64,000 nucleotides of DNA from Hyphodiscus hymeniophilus (taxonomy: Eukaryota > Ascomycota > Leotiomycetes > Helotiales > Hyphodiscaceae), in NCBI GenBank assembly GCA_016508695.1, contig VNKQ01000007.1, positions 806,001 through 870,000 on the forward strand, given 5' to 3'. The notes under the pieces are model-generated. The model was not told the DNA's origin. It saw nothing but the letters and a program-made list of their open reading frames with translations, and ran no database searches. Positions 34,663-46,053 of the stretch are shown in pieces (positions within the stretch are counted from its first letter, which is position 1; every line of letters begins with the position of its first letter). A program made the translations under genes and the position numbers.

Positions 34663-35530
34663 ATGTCATCCAACTCCACAACCCCAGATCTCGCCTCCGT
34701 CCTCAGCATTCTCGCGGGACTAACACCGCAAACGCAGACTCTCCTCTCGCAGCCACAGACACAACCATCCCTCACCGCTTCGGCGCCTCAGCAACAATGG
34801 CTGCCAACACCGCATCCCGTGCCGCCGCCTCGAAGCACCACGCCCCCGGAGCCTCCACCAAGCGCCGTCAAGGTCGTGGATCCAGCTATGATTGTGGAGT
34901 GGAGTTCGGGTTTGCGGTGTGTGATGAAGACGGTTGCTCGCCATGAGGGCGTGCTTTTGGAAATCAGACGTGTCAGTTTCATCCTGTTCTGATCTATCCT
35001 TTTCTTTGCCGGGGGACGGGTTAGAGAGAGAGGAGAGTGAATAGGAATGAGGCTGATGCGAAACAGATGATCAAGAACCAGCATGAACATGAAGAAATGT
35101 GGTTCAAAGGTCGCAAGGATCTGATTGAGCGACAGAATGGACGGAAAGAGGGGCAGAAGAAGTTGGATGATGTCCTGTAAGTCAAAAGTCTTTGCCCTGT
35201 TTCATTGAATCTCCGTTAACAGAAGTCAGGAAACTCGTAGGCGGCAGTGTCACAGAAGGGACTTCTAATGCTTCTCCAGAAGAACTGAAGAAGGAGCTAG
35301 AGACTTATGATATGAAGGTCTACCGAGCGCAGACGCAAATGGTAAAGGAGATGATGGGAGCGCTGAGACGGGTTGGTGTTCCGTTCTTTGGGACGAGGAC
35401 AGAGTTGGTCAGGGTTGCGGGGAAGGAGGCAGCTGGTGGGAAGGATGGATCTGGGATGATTGATGAGGGGGAGTTGGTCAAGTTACAGAGGAAGATGTTA
35501 GTCATCTTGGAGGACCTTTGCAGTGAATGA
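34663..35530 (+). CDS. DUF2458-type conserved fungal protein
   Basis: A 239-aa protein from exons 34663-34971, 35067-35176 and 35230-35530. The second acceptor was chosen because only AGTCAG before G-AAA-CTC keeps frame. The N-terminus is Pro/Gln-rich (LASVLSILAGL then many P and Q), followed by a conserved helical region MIVEWSSGLRCVMKTVARHE, then KNQHEHEEMWFKGRKDLIER and VLKLVGG. The order and spacing resemble Pfam DUF2458, a fungal family of unknown function. The C-terminal third is helical (KKELETYDMKVYRAQTQMV). No localisation signal is visible. A gene of unknown role; family call is from memory. Confidence 0.7.
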
Positions 35531-37428
35531 TACAGGAAGGATATTTCCGGAATAGACAATATATCATGAACATTGATCCCGTGATATGATCAGACAGAAC
35601 TGGATCTTTAAGAGGCATTCATGATTCATTGACTTGAGTTCATTTCTCCTATCGATCTCTTTCAAACTTTATTGCACTTCGAGTAGAAGGTGATGCCCTT
35701 GTGCCTCCTATCGCCGCATCATCTCTACGCGCTCTCTCAGTTTGTTGCACGTCGTGCGGAACATAGGAATCCTTCCTTTGCGTCCTCCCCCTTACCCCAT
35801 CGATAATTCACGGAATTTGTCGCAGGTCGTACGGGAACGGATTCCTCCTTTTGATATTCCCAATACAGACATGGTTAGCATAAAACAAGGACACAATTCG
35901 AAGCATAAGCATGTGCTGTATAAGTAATTGCGCCGAAGATGATGGCGGCTTTGCTATCAAAGAAGCGTCGAATTAGAACTCTAAATATAACAGCGTCACA
36001 GCGTGATATGCAAGTTCGCAAGATTTATGACGGCACCTAGCTGCATCTGATATCCGGAACGAAGGCGGAAGGCGGAAAGGGCTCTCAAGTTCCGTATCTA
36101 GTTACTCGAGTAGCTTGTTTAAGATATGTGGTGAAATTATTGGTCAGTGGACATCCCAATGGAAAACCCTACTGAGGCTGTGAGAATCACCAGAAATGAG
36201 CTGCCCTACCTCAGCCGCGTGTCAATGTAAGTGCTCTGAATGCCCTTCGAGGTGCATCCGCCAAGCCGAATTTCCCCAGTACAGGATGGCCAGCAAGTCT
36301 CTCCTTCCGTCCAAAGCCTCCAGCCACATCCCTTTCAAGCTCTCGGAACATCAGCGCCAGGATGTTGGTTTGTGGAGGAACACCAAGACGAGACGTCTGG
36401 ACTCTGGGAAGAGAAGAAGCGGGACTTGTGAGAGGTTGGCAACACAATAATGGAAGAAGACACTCCGCTGCGGCATCTCGACCCCCGGAGGTGGGCATCG
36501 CGGAGAAGGAGTTGCGCGGGCTTCCGGCAGACATGCAACAAAACATCTGGGTCGACGGTCTTCCCGGAATGGGTTCCGGATGCTCGTGTCTCTCTCTGCC
36601 TCTTATGGCGATGCCATGGAGGAGTATATATGTATGTGGTTCGGACGAGTATTCTCATACGTTCGTTGGTCATGTCCGTCCTTTCCATCCCTTTCTCGCG
36701 GCAGCAAACTCTGGACGAGCACCGACCGGCCGACCATGCATGCAGCCGGGTTGCGCGCGGAAAATGCGACGTGCAACAAAACATTTTCGTCTCGGTTGGC
36801 CGCCGTGTTGTTGTTTGTTTGCTGTCCAGTAGTACACTTCCGGAGCGCTTCATCCAGAGGAGCTCTTTGTTACCTTGCCATCCTAGGGGAAACCATATCT
36901 AGGTCTCACATCTTACTACTCCCGTCGTCTCCTTCTCTCTTCTACTCCCTCCTGATCTCTTTACTCCCTCTTCTTCTCTTCTCTTCTCCTCTTGTCCTCC
37001 TCCATGACGCCTCTCAGCCTTCTGTCATGCTTTCAGCCTTTCCGCAAGGCTAGAGTGAGGGTGCAGAAAAGGGCAGTTTTTGCGACATGCAACAAAACAC
37101 TCGCATCAAAACTCAAAGCAGCCGGAAGAGTGTTTATCAGGCTAGGCTCTGATTCGTTGAACGCCTCCCCACTCAAGCTCTTACCGACCATGCTCCCGCG
37201 AACTCCGCATTACTGTGCAGGAATAAGTCGGGGGGTGGAAATCTGGAGAACCGTTATTATCTCTCTCGTCGTTCCTCCTTTTTCTCAATCGCGTTGTATT
37301 TTCTGTTCGTTTGCATTGTTTGTCTCCTACGTCCACCAAAAGTTGTTTCTGCCATTAGATACTAAACATAAAGCTCAAGCGTCACCAGAACTCAACCTCA
37401 AAGCAGTTTTCCGCTCCAAGACCTCAAT
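35531..37428. other. 1.9-kb upstream region of the thiolase gene
   Basis: No gene is recognised in this 1.9 kb. It holds three copies of a TGCAACAAAACA motif (36531-36545, 36766-36783, 37082-37099), and pyrimidine-rich tracts at about 36911-37002 and 37258-37285 that are typical near fungal transcription starts. Many short frames overlap here in all plus-strand phases, none convincing. Confidence 0.45.
36531..37099 (+). repeat. Three dispersed copies of a TGCAACAAAACA motif
   Basis: Copy 1 is ACATGCAACAAAACA at 36531-36545, copy 2 GCGACGTGCAACAAAACA at 36766-36783, copy 3 GCGACATGCAACAAAACA at 37082-37099. Copies 2 and 3 match at 17 of 18 positions. All three are in the same orientation, spaced about 240 and 315 bp, upstream of the thiolase start at 37429. 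Confidence 0.7.
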
Positions 37429-38691
37429 ATGTCCGGTCCAGTACGAAGAGGACTGAAAGAAATCCTCCGCAAAGACCCCTCCGACATCGTAATCCTCTCC
37501 TCCCTCCGAACGCCCATAACACGCGCCTACAAAGGCCACCTAAAGGATGCCTACCCCGAAGAACTCCTCGCAACCGTGCTCCGTGCCACCATAGCCGCGA
37601 ATCCCAACCTCGATCCGGCCCTCATAACAGACGTAGGAATCGGCGTCGTGCTCTCGGAACTCGGTGGCTCGAAAGCGGGCCGCATGGCCATGAACCACGC
37701 CGGTATCCCTACCACGACGAGCTTTTACACAGTAAACAGAGCGTGCTCGAGCGGGTTGAGCGCCATTACCAATGTGGCGCATCAGATAGCCACGGGTATG
37801 ATGGACGTGGGGATTGGAGGGGGCATGGAGAGCATGACTCGGAATTACGGCTCCCGAGCCATACCGACGGTGCTGTGGCCCGAACTGAAGGATAGCGAGG
37901 TCAAGGATGCGCGGGACTGTATCATGCCCATGGGCTTGACGAGCGAGAACGTAGCGGAGAGATACGGGGTCTCCCGGGCAGACCAAGATGCGTTCGCAGT
38001 GATGTCTCATCAGCGAGCAGCGAAAGCGCAAGCTGGGGGCCTGTTCGACAAGGAAATCGTGCCTGTGAAGACGAAATTCCAGGAGGTGGACAAGAAGGGC
38101 GAAAAGGTCGGGGAGGTGCAGGATGTGACCGTCACGAAAGATGACGGCATCAGGCCGAATGCTAGCTTAGATGGGATGGCGAAGTTGAAGCCCGCGTTCA
38201 AGGAGAATGGGACGAGCACGGCGGGGAACTCGAGCCAGATCTCCGATGGAGCCGGCGCGACGTTGTTGATGAGACGCAGCACGGCGAACGAGTTGGGCTT
38301 GACAAGTAGCATTATCGGGAAGTGGGCAGGGACGCAAGTGGCGGGTTGCCGGCCGGACGAGATGGGCATTGGACCTGCGGTTGCCATTCCGAAGCTGCTG
38401 GAGATGACGGGCCTGAAGATAGAGGATGTGGGACTTTGGGAGATCAACGAGGCATTTGCTAGTCAGGCCATTTATTGCTTGAGGCAGTTGGGCTTGGAGA
38501 AGACGTTGGAGGAGGGAAGGGTCAATCCCAAAGGCGGTGCTATTGCATTGGGCCATCCGTTAGGTGCGACTGGTGCGAGGATGTTGGCTGGTCTACTGCC
38601 TGAGATGGAGAGACAAGGGTTGCAAACGGGTGTTATCAGTATGTGTATTGGCACGGGCATGGGCATGGCAGGCTTGTTTGTTAGAGAATAG
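37429..38691 (+). CDS. 3-ketoacyl-CoA thiolase
   Basis: A thiolase of 420 aa, intronless. It cleaves 3-ketoacyl-CoA with CoA to acetyl-CoA and a shortened acyl-CoA, the last step of beta-oxidation. The nucleophile is C106 in VNRACSSGLS. The oxyanion/active-site loop is NEAFASQ; H376 is in GGAIALGHPLGATGAR; the acid/base C406 is in CIGTGMGMAG. Overall sequence is closest to peroxisomal 3-ketoacyl-CoA thiolases (POT1/FOX3 type). But the N-terminus (MSGPVRRGLKEILRKDPSDI) shows no PTS2 match and the C-terminus (FVRE) is no PTS1. So either targeting uses an unseen upstream exon, or this paralogue works in another compartment. It converges on the CCHH gene with 208 bp between stops. Confidence 0.93.
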   Translation: MSGPVRRGLKEILRKDPSDIVILSSLRTPITRAYKGHLKDAYPEELLATVLRATIAANPNLDPALITDVGIGVVLSELGGSKAGRMAMNHAGIPTTTSFYTVNRACSSGLSAITNVAHQIATGMMDVGIGGGMESMTRNYGSRAIPTVLWPELKDSEVKDARDCIMPMGLTSENVAERYGVSRADQDAFAVMSHQRAAKAQAGGLFDKEIVPVKTKFQEVDKKGEKVGEVQDVTVTKDDGIRPNASLDGMAKLKPAFKENGTSTAGNSSQISDGAGATLLMRRSTANELGLTSSIIGKWAGTQVAGCRPDEMGIGPAVAIPKLLEMTGLKIEDVGLWEINEAFASQAIYCLRQLGLEKTLEEGRVNPKGGAIALGHPLGATGARMLAGLLPEMERQGLQTGVISMCIGTGMGMAGLFVRE

Positions 38692-38899
38692 GCGGTTGAA
38701 TAAAAATTGTAGTCATTGTACATAAAATAATCGTTTGTTCATTTGCAAGTAAGCTACAAAAGAAGCAACGTTGAATGAGTGTCAGGCTAATGGTTAAGCC
38801 CCTGCTATGATCCGTATCCCCAAACGCCATGCTAAAGTGCTATTATCACTTAATCCATAAGTATATCCGTGAACGCCCCGACCAATGTTCCGACTTCGA

Positions 38900-39802
38900 T
38901 CAGTCATATGTGATTATGTGATTGAAGTGACCAGGAACATTGTTTCTGCATTTCTCGCAATCGGTTCGGTATCCCATGCTAAATGTTCTCTTCGTGCCAC
39001 TGGCACCTAATTCTCCCACACCAGTCCAACTCCTCAGACTATGCTTTGACCGCGTGTGGCCCTTCCTGCTGGGCGTAGTCTTCTCCAGCTCTTGTGTCGT
39101 TCCCTCATACTCCATCTGCATCTCACTCAAGCCCTCCACAATGATACTCGGACTAGTATCTCCTTCACTGATAGGACTTGGAAGTCGTCGACCACGTCGG
39201 AAGCGATCTACCCTGGCCTCATCATCCGCAAAATCCGCCTCATGGTGAAGCGTAGCCTTCTCAGCACGGATATATGGCGCAAAAGAGCTATGGATGGGAG
39301 TAGGAATTCGGCCAGAGATGCTAGTTGAAGGATCGGTATGGAAGGGACCCGGGGAAAGGTGGAAGGAATCCGCCATCTCCATGTCATCGCTATAGACGCC
39401 GACATCACTCATCTGTGTTGACTGGGAGGTGTTCATGGCATCCAAAGATGGCGAGCTGGGAGTGATTGTATGCGTAGGCGAGGAAGAATATGGAGAGAAG
39501 ACGGATCGAGGCTCAGCAGAAGTTGGTGGAGTATCCTCAGCCTCGGAATCTGCTGGTGTGATAGTTGGTGGGAGAGGCTGAATGGTGGAGTTCATGGCAA
39601 ATGGAGAAGGTTGCCGATGTTGTTTGGGTGATGTTCGATCAGGCAAGTTGGCAAATCGGCGTTTCTGGGGATTATGTTAGCATCTATGCTTTGATATGCC
39701 TCAGCCTAGAGAGCTAACCGTGCGATGTTCACTGAAGCCTGATGTTCCATAGCCTTCATCTTCATCTCTCTCACGCTTTCTGGCGGGCCATGGTACCAAC
39801 AT
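38900..39802 (-). CDS. Uncharacterised protein with C-terminal CCHH motif
   Basis: A 282-aa protein from exons 39719-39802 and 38900-39664 (intron 39665-39718). It starts MLVPWPARKRERDEDEG and is mostly disordered, rich in Ser, Thr and Pro, with many SP/TP sites (PSPFAM, SSPTH, SSPSLD) that could be kinase targets. The C-terminus is different: FSMGYRTDCEKCRNNVPGHF and then NHI. It carries C-x2-C-x6-H-x2-H, a plausible small zinc site. From memory, fungal proteins of unknown role end in a similar DCEKCR ... PGH motif. A basic patch KRRFANLPDR near the N-terminus could act in nuclear import. Function is unknown. Confidence 0.7.
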
Positions 39803-40338
39803 CTTGACTGGAAGTTTAGGTTATCCTCGACTAGCGGTCTTATGCGTATCATGTAGTGTTGTTGTGTGGGATGTTGAGGTGTGATGAGGCTGTGGTAGGA
39901 TTGTCCACCAACCGATGGTAATTCAAAGAGTGACTGCGTTCACAGGTTGAGACCAAAGAACCCTGACAATAAGAGATGCAGACTTTTGACAGAAGGTCCT
40001 CGGAGGTTCGTCATATAGAAGTTGGTGCGGTGAACGTGGGGTTTCAGAGATGCTTCATCTCTAACGCACGGCACGGCCTGGTGTTTTGGAGACTCGAGAG
40101 GAAGTGGCTGAGGCAGCTCGGCGACAGAAGCACAGCCACAATACCAGCCACACTATCGGCTTCCACTAACAGTGGTCCGATTTGGAAAAATCGGTCCCAC
40201 GTTCCTCCCCACTAATTCTTTTGACTCACCTGCATTTGTACAACGAACACCAGCTGTTGACTTTTTATTGAGCACATTCAGAATCATTCCTGGGTTTCCA
40301 CCTTTCTTGTACATTCAATTTCATATCAATTCTACAAG
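39803..40338. other. Divergent promoter region
   Basis: 536 bases between the CCHH gene (-) and DAHP synthase (+). Nothing else is seen. Confidence 0.5.
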
Positions 40339-41553
40339 ATGCCTGCTTTAGATTTGGAACCCGTCGTCACAGATGATACCCGCAGTATGACCCCGCCATG
40401 ATTCCAGCGATGCATTTTGAGGACAGACTAACAATTTTCTCCAACACAGTTTTGGGTCAAGATCCCTTGATACCTCCCCAATTACTTCTCGCCGAAATCC
40501 CTTTGACCAATGCCTCCCTCAAGACAGTCCTACGAGGTCGAAAGGATGCCATTGAGATCATTATGGGCCGCTCTGACCGCCTGCTGGTCATCTGTGGACC
40601 ATGTTCCCTTCACGATCCTGCCACAGCTCTCGAATATGCATCCCGTTTAAAGAAGCTCGCAGACAAGCTCTCCGATGACCTCTGCATCATTATGCGTGCC
40701 TACCTTGAAAAGCCCCGTACGACCGTTGGTTGGAAAGGACTGATCAATGACCCGGACATCGATGAGTCTTTCAAAATCAATAAAGGTCTCCGAATCTCCC
40801 GTCAACTCTTCTGCGATCTTACCGCCAGCGGCATGCCAATTGCAACCGAAATGCTAGACACCATCTCTCCTCAGTTCCTCGCAGATCTCATCTCTCTTGG
40901 GGCAATCGGCGCACGAACCACTGAGTCACAATTACACAGAGAGCTGGCATCTGGTCTGTCCTTCCCTGTTGGATTCAAGAATGGTACAGACGGGAGCTTG
41001 ACTGTTGCAATTGATGCTATTGGGGCTGCTGCATCTAAGCATCACTTCATGGGTGTCACAAAGCAAGGCCTCGCTGCAATCACCCGAACGAGCGGTAACG
41101 AGCACGGGTTTGTGATCTTGCGAGGAGGCACGAAGGGAACAAATTTCGATGCCGATAGTGTGAAACTCACAAAGGAGGTATTGGAGAAGAAGAATCAGAA
41201 GCAAGCTATCATGATTGATTGCTCACATGGTTAGCTCTTCCCTCCGGATGAAGACTCTCCCGCTAACATATCTGGCAGGTAACTCCAACAAGGACCACCG
41301 AAATCAACCAAAGGTTGCCGAAGTTATTGGGCAGCAGCTTCGTGCTGGTGAGAAGTCCATCATCGGTGTCATGATTGAGTCGAACATCAACGAAGGCAAC
41401 CAGAAGGTACCTGCCGAAGGGCCGGCAGGTCTCAAGAAGGGTGTCAGTATCACAGATGCTTGCATTAACTGGGATAGCACTGTCGAAGTCCTCGAGAATC
41501 TTGCAGCTTCCATCAGAGAACGACGGAAATTAACTGCCAATGGCTCCCACTGA
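40339..41553 (+). CDS. aro4: DAHP synthase (3-deoxy-7-phosphoheptulonate synthase)
   Basis: The first enzyme of the shikimate pathway, condensing phosphoenolpyruvate and erythrose 4-phosphate to DAHP in the cytosol. Type I (AroFGH/Aro3-Aro4) family, 366 aa, the usual length. Exons are 40339-40384, 40450-41229 and 41279-41553; both introns fall at clean sites, the second inside CSHGNSNKDH. Conserved blocks include VICGPCSLHDPATALEYA, RAYLEKPRTTVGWKGLINDP, PIATEMLDTISPQ, GARTTESQLHRELASGLSFP, GFKNGTDGS and IMIDCSHGNSNKDHRNQPKV; the metal ligands Cys, His, Glu and Asp of the family are in these blocks. Yeast paralogues are inhibited by Phe or Tyr; which applies here cannot be read from the sequence with confidence. 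Convergent with the arabinose dehydrogenase gene. Confidence 0.95.
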
Positions 41554-41862
41554 AATCGAAAATCTCACAGGAGATACCTAGTTATAAATGTGGGAATATC
41601 AAGGGGCGTTTGGAGAACTTTTCTGCATATTTAAAAGTTGATTTGCACCGAGCTGGATCTGGATTCTTGTGTCTCACATCAAGTATTTTTGCTCTTGTTC
41701 CTTTCAGCGGTCAAGCATTGAAGAAAAAAAAGCATAAAATTTTAGACGATGCATCAAGCAGTCAAGATGCGATTATATTCCAAAAAACGCCTGTTCCGGC
41801 CTTCTATCTAGGTGCCATACGTGAAATGCTCAAAACCTTCTAACCTTGGTCCCCATAGACGT

Positions 41863-43044
41863 TCATAGCCTACTACTCTTGTCAACCTTCGCCACGTTTT
41901 CATGCTTTTCAACCGACATTGGGGCAACCTCATCAACGACCCCTTTGACTGTCCTGATATTGACGTAATTCTCATCCGGACTCGACCAAGCAAATCCCTT
42001 CCACTTGCCCAACAAATCCATCACACCCCTCCCCAACACCTCAACATCCGCTCTCCTCTCGATGCTCCATTCCTTCTCCTCCTTCCCAACATTTCTTCCA
42101 GCAATATCAATCCCGTCCAGGACCGAATTCCAAACCCGCATTGTCTCCTCCAACTCTCCTACATTACTAACCCCCATAACGCTAACGCCAATCCCTCCTT
42201 TGCCTCCCAAAGTGGAGCCTACTTCGGCCCAGTTTTCCAAACCCCAGCGGATGGCAACGACCTCCAATCTTTCCCCATGCCACTCAATCCACCTCGCAGC
42301 GCTCGCAACAGCTCGCCTCAGCTGATCAGGCGCAGGATGAAAGTCCCCCTTTCCACCAACCGGCACACCTTGACTCCTCAACAACCCCATCCCAAGCACA
42401 CTGGCGTTAGGAACCACGCCAACGCCCGCCCTTCTCAGTCTCTCCAAACCCTCGGTAGCCAGGGTCGCGTTCTGCAGCGTGAAATTCGCATAGCTCATAA
42501 CAGCATCCAGTGGCTCCCCAGTTTCCCTAAGCACCAGCTCCGCCAATTCACAGAGCAGCGGGACGGGGTACCCTGATATTCCTACGTATTTCACAGTTCC
42601 TTCCACGTCGCGAAGACGTCTTAACTCCTTTATCGCACCCAAAACCTCAGTGGGGGTGACGAACTCAACATCGTGGCAATACACGACATCCAACCATCCC
42701 GTCTTCAAGCGTTCCAAACTCCTCTGCACGGAATACCTGACCCACTCCGCACTATAATCAAATTCTGACCCACCGATTCGTCCTACTTTCGTGATGAGGA
42801 AGTAGGAGCTTCGCGGATGGGCGGCGAGGACAGTGGGTGTATTCAGGGCTGTGCCCAGGAGAATTTCGGAGGGCCCGTAGTACGGTGATGTATCAAAGGC
42901 TCGTACGCCGAGGGAGAGTGCACGCTCGATTATTGCGTTAGTGGGGAGGAGATCGACGGAGGGATTGTATTGGTTATTGAAGGTTGCGGTGCCGCAGACC
43001 AGAGGAGGGAGGATTGTTGAGAGGGGAGGTTGTGTCTGGGGCAT
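41863..43044 (-). CDS. ara2: D-arabinose 1-dehydrogenase (aldo/keto reductase)
   Basis: An aldo/keto reductase of 393 aa, intronless, of the Ara2 type. In yeast Ara2 uses NAD to oxidise D-arabinose to the lactone that leads to erythroascorbate, an antioxidant. Family features: PPLVCGTATFNNQYN at the start; the catalytic Asp and Tyr in FDTSPYYGPSE; Lys in LITKVGR; His in VYCHDVEFV. The stretch RRLRDVEGTVKYVGISGYP and SYANFTLQN are Ara2-type. The ATG at 43044 follows an open frame with no earlier ATG, so this start is favoured. It is longer than typical AKRs (about 320 aa), as fungal Ara2 proteins often are. Confidence 0.9.
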   Translation of the reverse strand: MPQTQPPLSTILPPLVCGTATFNNQYNPSVDLLPTNAIIERALSLGVRAFDTSPYYGPSEILLGTALNTPTVLAAHPRSSYFLITKVGRIGGSEFDYSAEWVRYSVQRSLERLKTGWLDVVYCHDVEFVTPTEVLGAIKELRRLRDVEGTVKYVGISGYPVPLLCELAELVLRETGEPLDAVMSYANFTLQNATLATEGLERLRRAGVGVVPNASVLGMGLLRSQGVPVGGKGDFHPAPDQLRRAVASAARWIEWHGERLEVVAIRWGLENWAEVGSTLGGKGGIGVSVMGVSNVGELEETMRVWNSVLDGIDIAGRNVGKEEKEWSIERRADVEVLGRGVMDLLGKWKGFAWSSPDENYVNIRTVKGVVDEVAPMSVEKHENVAKVDKSSRL

Positions 43045-46000
43045 TTCGAAGCTTGGGACTCGAGGATTTGGGACTCGAACTCGGCGTCTGTCGCAAGGGA
43101 TTGATATGAGCAAATCTTGGTGTTTTGAATTGGAGAGTGTGATCGCGGATGTTTGACGGATTGGATGAGCGTACTACAACATGGTAGTAGACTGAACGAT
43201 GAGCAATGCGTCGTGGTTTCGATGTTGACAAATTGCCCAAGAAGTTCAGTCCAGGTGGCGTATGGTTGTTTGTATCCGCTGAAACTGATGTTCTTGGCTG
43301 AGATGGAGATGAAGATGGACAGGTAAATTTACTGGAAGGAAACGAGGATCCTATAAACCAAGTATCATTCCTTTATCGTGTATTATTTCGGGTAAGTTCT
43401 GGTCCTCTGGAGCACATCTCGGTCGGGCTTATTTTTTCGGGGCAATCAATGACGCTTAGATCCGCCGCGCTCTTTTGTTTTTGGGAAGTATTCAGTGTTC
43501 AACATCGATGGCTGGCTTTTTGTTGCAGCTTGAAACCGCTTCTACCATCTCCGCGGTCTCTGTCCTTCCTTTCTTGGATCTCTACCTGGTTGCGTAAGCT
43601 GTGTAGCTCATGTTGCCATTGCGGTAGATTGTTAAGAGCAAAGCGGGTTGCCAGACCCTGACGATCTGGACCAGTCCTGTCCTTATCTAGACGCCGATTG
43701 CTGGGATCTCGAGATGGCGCAATCCTTTGATCTCAGCGAATGCAGTGGCGGGAAGAGGAACGTGGGGCTAGGTAATTGGCGGATATGGTCACGTGCCGGA
43801 GTAACATTCAAATCTGGTGGATGCCATGGCTTTCATTACATATTACCATGGTTGATGTACGTTTGTTTCTAATGTCACATCGGGCGCTTTTGACCGAAGT
43901 GGTCGAGCATATATGAACTGAAAGCATAGTAGGTATTCCAATAGCCTACCAGGCGATCCGGACGCTTCACCGACGGTTAAAAGCTCATATCTCCCGGTCT
44001 AAGAGGGAAATGCGACAGAACGGAGCAAACCACGATTTGAGGATGTCGGGTCATGAAAATCTGGGTACATATCAGCTTGTTCTCCAGATCTATTCGAGAG
44101 GAATCCTGTTGTCTTCTCGCGATGCGTCTCTGCATTATCCTTAGTACAACATCGAAAAGAAACTTCCCCAGACTGAAAACATGTGGATAGAAATGGGCAT
44201 ATATGTAGAAAAGTTCGGCCTTTCAGCCTCGTTGCGATGCTGATAGCAATCTCTTCAACCCACCTCGTTCTTCACACTTCAGCATATACACCTCCGGGAG
44301 ATTCATCTTTGCCTTGACAGCGACAAGAGTAACAGCTTGGTCATAGAAAGATTAGCTTACAATCGCACAACAAACTGCTCGATAAACTCTGGACTTTGAG
44401 AGGGTGCTGTCCAAGTATTGACCCAGCAACTGACTTCGGAACCTCTTGTCAGTGATACCAATCTGGAAGTGAATTACGAATTGAATCTGGTAGGTGTCAA
44501 TGCAACGCTTGTTGCTACAAACGTAGGAGGGAGCACATTTAAAAAGGTAGAACGAGTATGCTTACGACCAGAATGGGATCACAATGATCCCCACATGCTC
44601 CAAAAATAAAAGTTACTGTTCGCCGTCAACTACCTCAAACTCCACATGCAAGACGGCAATGGCTAAATGCTCTAGACTCACATGTAGGAGAAGGAGATGA
44701 CCTGTACACAACCAAATGACTCTGTGTAAAAGTGTGGATAAGAGGAAGATACAGATTAGAAACGGGCATGTGCCAAGAAGCGCGGGGGCGGAAGAAAACT
44801 GCCACATGGAATAATTATGAGATGGAAAGAGAGTGGAAATATACTGCTTTATCCACAGTAGACTTCAGTAATCAATAGCAAAGAGTCATTGCGAACTCGA
44901 CATGCAGCATCCAAGCCGAGATCTATATGCAGAATTAGGTACAATAGATGGTCGACATGCATGGACTTCCACTGCCGTTCGAGAACATGTCTGTCGGTAA
45001 CTGTGTGAAGCGTGTGTACCTCGACACTCTTTAGAGTCCACTCGACGTAGTGGAACCCATAGATGACGCGCGAGAGTAGGTAAGCTTCTCCCGCATAACC
45101 TACTCCGCTCCTCCTCAGGTACGAATGCGGCCATACCGCTCCACCCATAGCACTGGGCTGGATAAGAAGCATGGCATAAAGCGTCTTTTCATGCCGTAAA
45201 ACACACACACTCCTGGGTCTAGGTATCCAAGCATCATAAGGGATGTTCGTACCAATCAACGAAGAGGCACCAATGGCTCGCATGCATGGAAGTAGGTAAT
45301 AGGCTGGTATTGCGGTGTATCGACGCCGGTGGGGATTTACGAGACCATGAGAAGGTGCCGTGTCGCACGAAACAGGACTCCGGATGGAGTCAAGAGCTTG
45401 GAACACTGCTGGCGCTAAAGGCCAGGCCTGAAAGCGTAGAACGTCGATTTTGGAGGGGAAAGGATGCGGCGATTTGCGAACATCCACATTCACCCTCATA
45501 CAAGTTTGCACATTGAAGCTGTTGTCAAAGCGTTGTGAATCAGATTTTCCCGCAACATGTGTTGTTGTTGATTTGCAACTGCAAATCGGATAGCGCGGGC
45601 CGGACTGCTCTGCCCTTCTATGCCATCTTACGTACTGTCCTGTCCGTCATTGAAGTCATCACCACCCCCATTATCCTCATCTTTCTGCTAAACAACTCCC
45701 CCATTCACGGTCGAGGAGGAGTGCAGCACGTCGATTCCGGATGACTTCTTATCATGAAATATCTACAGCTGATTGATTGATTGAAGCCGTTGCTGCTGCT
45801 GCTATCATCAGAGACACCTCATATCTGAATTACCTCTCGCGTGACGGTCTGGGACTGGGACTGTGGCACAGGCGAGATTTACCTTTCCCCACGCTCCGAC
45901 AAAAGCCCCATCGCATAAATCTAAGACTCCTGGATATTTTTTCAGCACTCCCGTCTCTGTCTTCCAACCCCTTTCGAACCTTCGCGCGGACCAGCTCTTA

Positions 46001-46053
46001 GATACTTCGATGCCCTGTTGATCCGGCATTCGCGGATCCCCGAATTTGCGAAT
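43045..46053. other. 3-kb gene-poor interval
   Basis: No gene is recognised between the arabinose dehydrogenase (-) and the SIP5-like gene (+). The longest frame, 44849-45511 on the minus strand (about 220 codons), has no known domain and lacks a good start context. The last ~300 bases are presumably the SIP5 promoter and leader. Confidence 0.4.
44849..45511 (-). other. Unrecognised open frame, probably not coding
   Basis: The longest open stretch in this interval, about 210 codons from an internal ATG. It contains no repeat or domain that I recognise and is rich in His, Arg and Cys, as expected of a chance frame. It is recorded because nothing else explains 3 kb of DNA here. Confidence 0.15.

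Noticed and set aside
36196..37456. Several plus-strand frames of about 85-157 codons before the thiolase
   Set aside because: They overlap in different phases and end in pyrimidine-tract translations; no domain is recognisable. The repeated TCNKT comes from the DNA motif, not from one protein.
37540..38447. Long minus-strand frames opposite the thiolase
   Set aside because: The thiolase is certain; antisense frames of this size are a common effect of its GC-rich codon use.
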